DNA of 6,027 nt from Methanothrix sp. (lineage in GTDB: Archaea > Halobacteriota > Methanosarcinia > Methanotrichales > Methanotrichaceae): contig PMNG01000062.1 in the NCBI GenBank assembly GCA_003162615.1, forward strand, positions 2,494-8,520, given 5' to 3'. Of the stretch, positions 5,885 to 6,027 are shown one piece after another; position 1 is the first letter of the stretch; each line of letters starts with the position of its first letter. The notes under the pieces were generated by a model. That model saw only the letters and a list, made by a program, of their open reading frames with translations. It was not told the origin of the DNA and ran no database searches. A program made the translations under genes and the position numbers.

Positions 5885-6027
5885 GACCAAGTATTGTTTT
5901 ATTATTTCTTCTTCCGCTCGTAGCGACCTTCATAATCGCGCCAGCGTCTGCTTCGTACATCTACCACATGCCCGTCAACGTCCAGTCTTCGACGGACCCG
6001 GCTATACTAATGCCTGGAGATACGGCG
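5881..6027 (+). CDS. Secreted protein with signal peptide, possible S-layer-like/COG1361-type partner of the MacB system, N-terminal 49 residues
   Basis: The frame is open from a TTG at 5881 to the right edge, so only the N-terminus is visible. Residues 1-24 are a convincing Sec signal peptide: Arg2, a hydrophobic core (IVLLFLLPLVATFIIAP), and an ASA|S cleavage site after about residue 24. There is no lipobox Cys. The mature start contains VNVQSSTDPAILMPGDTA. From memory, a D-P-x-x-L-x-P-G-D-x-A turn like this opens the Ig-like beta-sandwich repeats of archaeal COG1361/S-layer-related proteins. The TTG overlaps the ATPase stop by 4 bases (TTGA) and GGGGGA sits 6 bases upstream. Its place between a MacB-type ATPase and an expected MacB-type permease suggests an extracytoplasmic adaptor for that transporter. 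The presence of a secreted protein is well supported; the domain name is an inference from a short motif. Confidence 0.75.
   Translation, partial: MRPSIVLLFLLPLVATFIIAPASASYIYHMPVNVQSSTDPAILMPGDTA

Noticed and set aside
1..6027. CRISPR array, insertion sequence, tRNA or rRNA genes
   Set aside because: No regularly spaced repeats, transposase-like frames, terminal inverted repeats or tRNA-like cloverleaf sequences were seen on either strand.

Overview
The window looks like a piece of an archaeal chromosome, most likely from a methanogenic euryarchaeon. Evidence: (i) start sites use GTG, TTG and ATG with GGTGA/AGGAGG-type ribosome binding sites; (ii) Arg codons are largely AGA/AGG and Ile is often ATA; (iii) promoters have a BRE/TATA layout rather than -35/-10 boxes; (iv) the gene families (an HAE3-type RND transporter, a GbsR-like regulator, and a MacB-type ATPase followed by a secreted protein with a DPAILMPGDTA motif) are a set I associate with Methanosarcinales/Methanotrichales. 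The genus cannot be named from the sequence alone.

Layout. Positions 1-1904 (minus strand) hold the N-terminal ~634 residues of a large RND-superfamily (MMPL/HAE3-like) membrane transporter that runs off the left edge. It is divergent from a GbsR/MarR-like winged-helix regulator (about 1977-2489, plus). Their 72-base spacer holds a 34-bp imperfect palindrome and a TATA-like element, so the regulator probably controls the transporter and itself. A 153-base gap follows, then a TetR-family repressor gene (2643-3293, plus). After a 76-base promoter gap comes a tightly packed operon: a DrrA-type ABC ATPase (3370-4425), its ABC-2 permease (4422-5192), a MacB/LolD-type ABC ATPase (5195-5884), and the start of a secreted protein (5881 to the right edge). 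These genes overlap by 4 bases or are separated by 2.

How the parts fit. The window carries components of three export systems, one RND pump and two ABC transporters, each next to a dedicated regulator. Two matching 17-bp operator-like sites, TGACTT-N5-(A/C)AGTC(A/G), lie at the same distance (24-25 bases) downstream of a CGAAGG BRE-like element. One is in front of the tetR gene and one in front of the ABC operon. This makes a specific, testable model: the TetR protein represses itself and the ABC operon by covering the transcription start sites. A second unusual feature is that the two ABC ATPase genes, which belong to different subfamilies, share nearly the same translation-start region and N-terminal codons. 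No mobile element, CRISPR array, tRNA or rRNA was seen.
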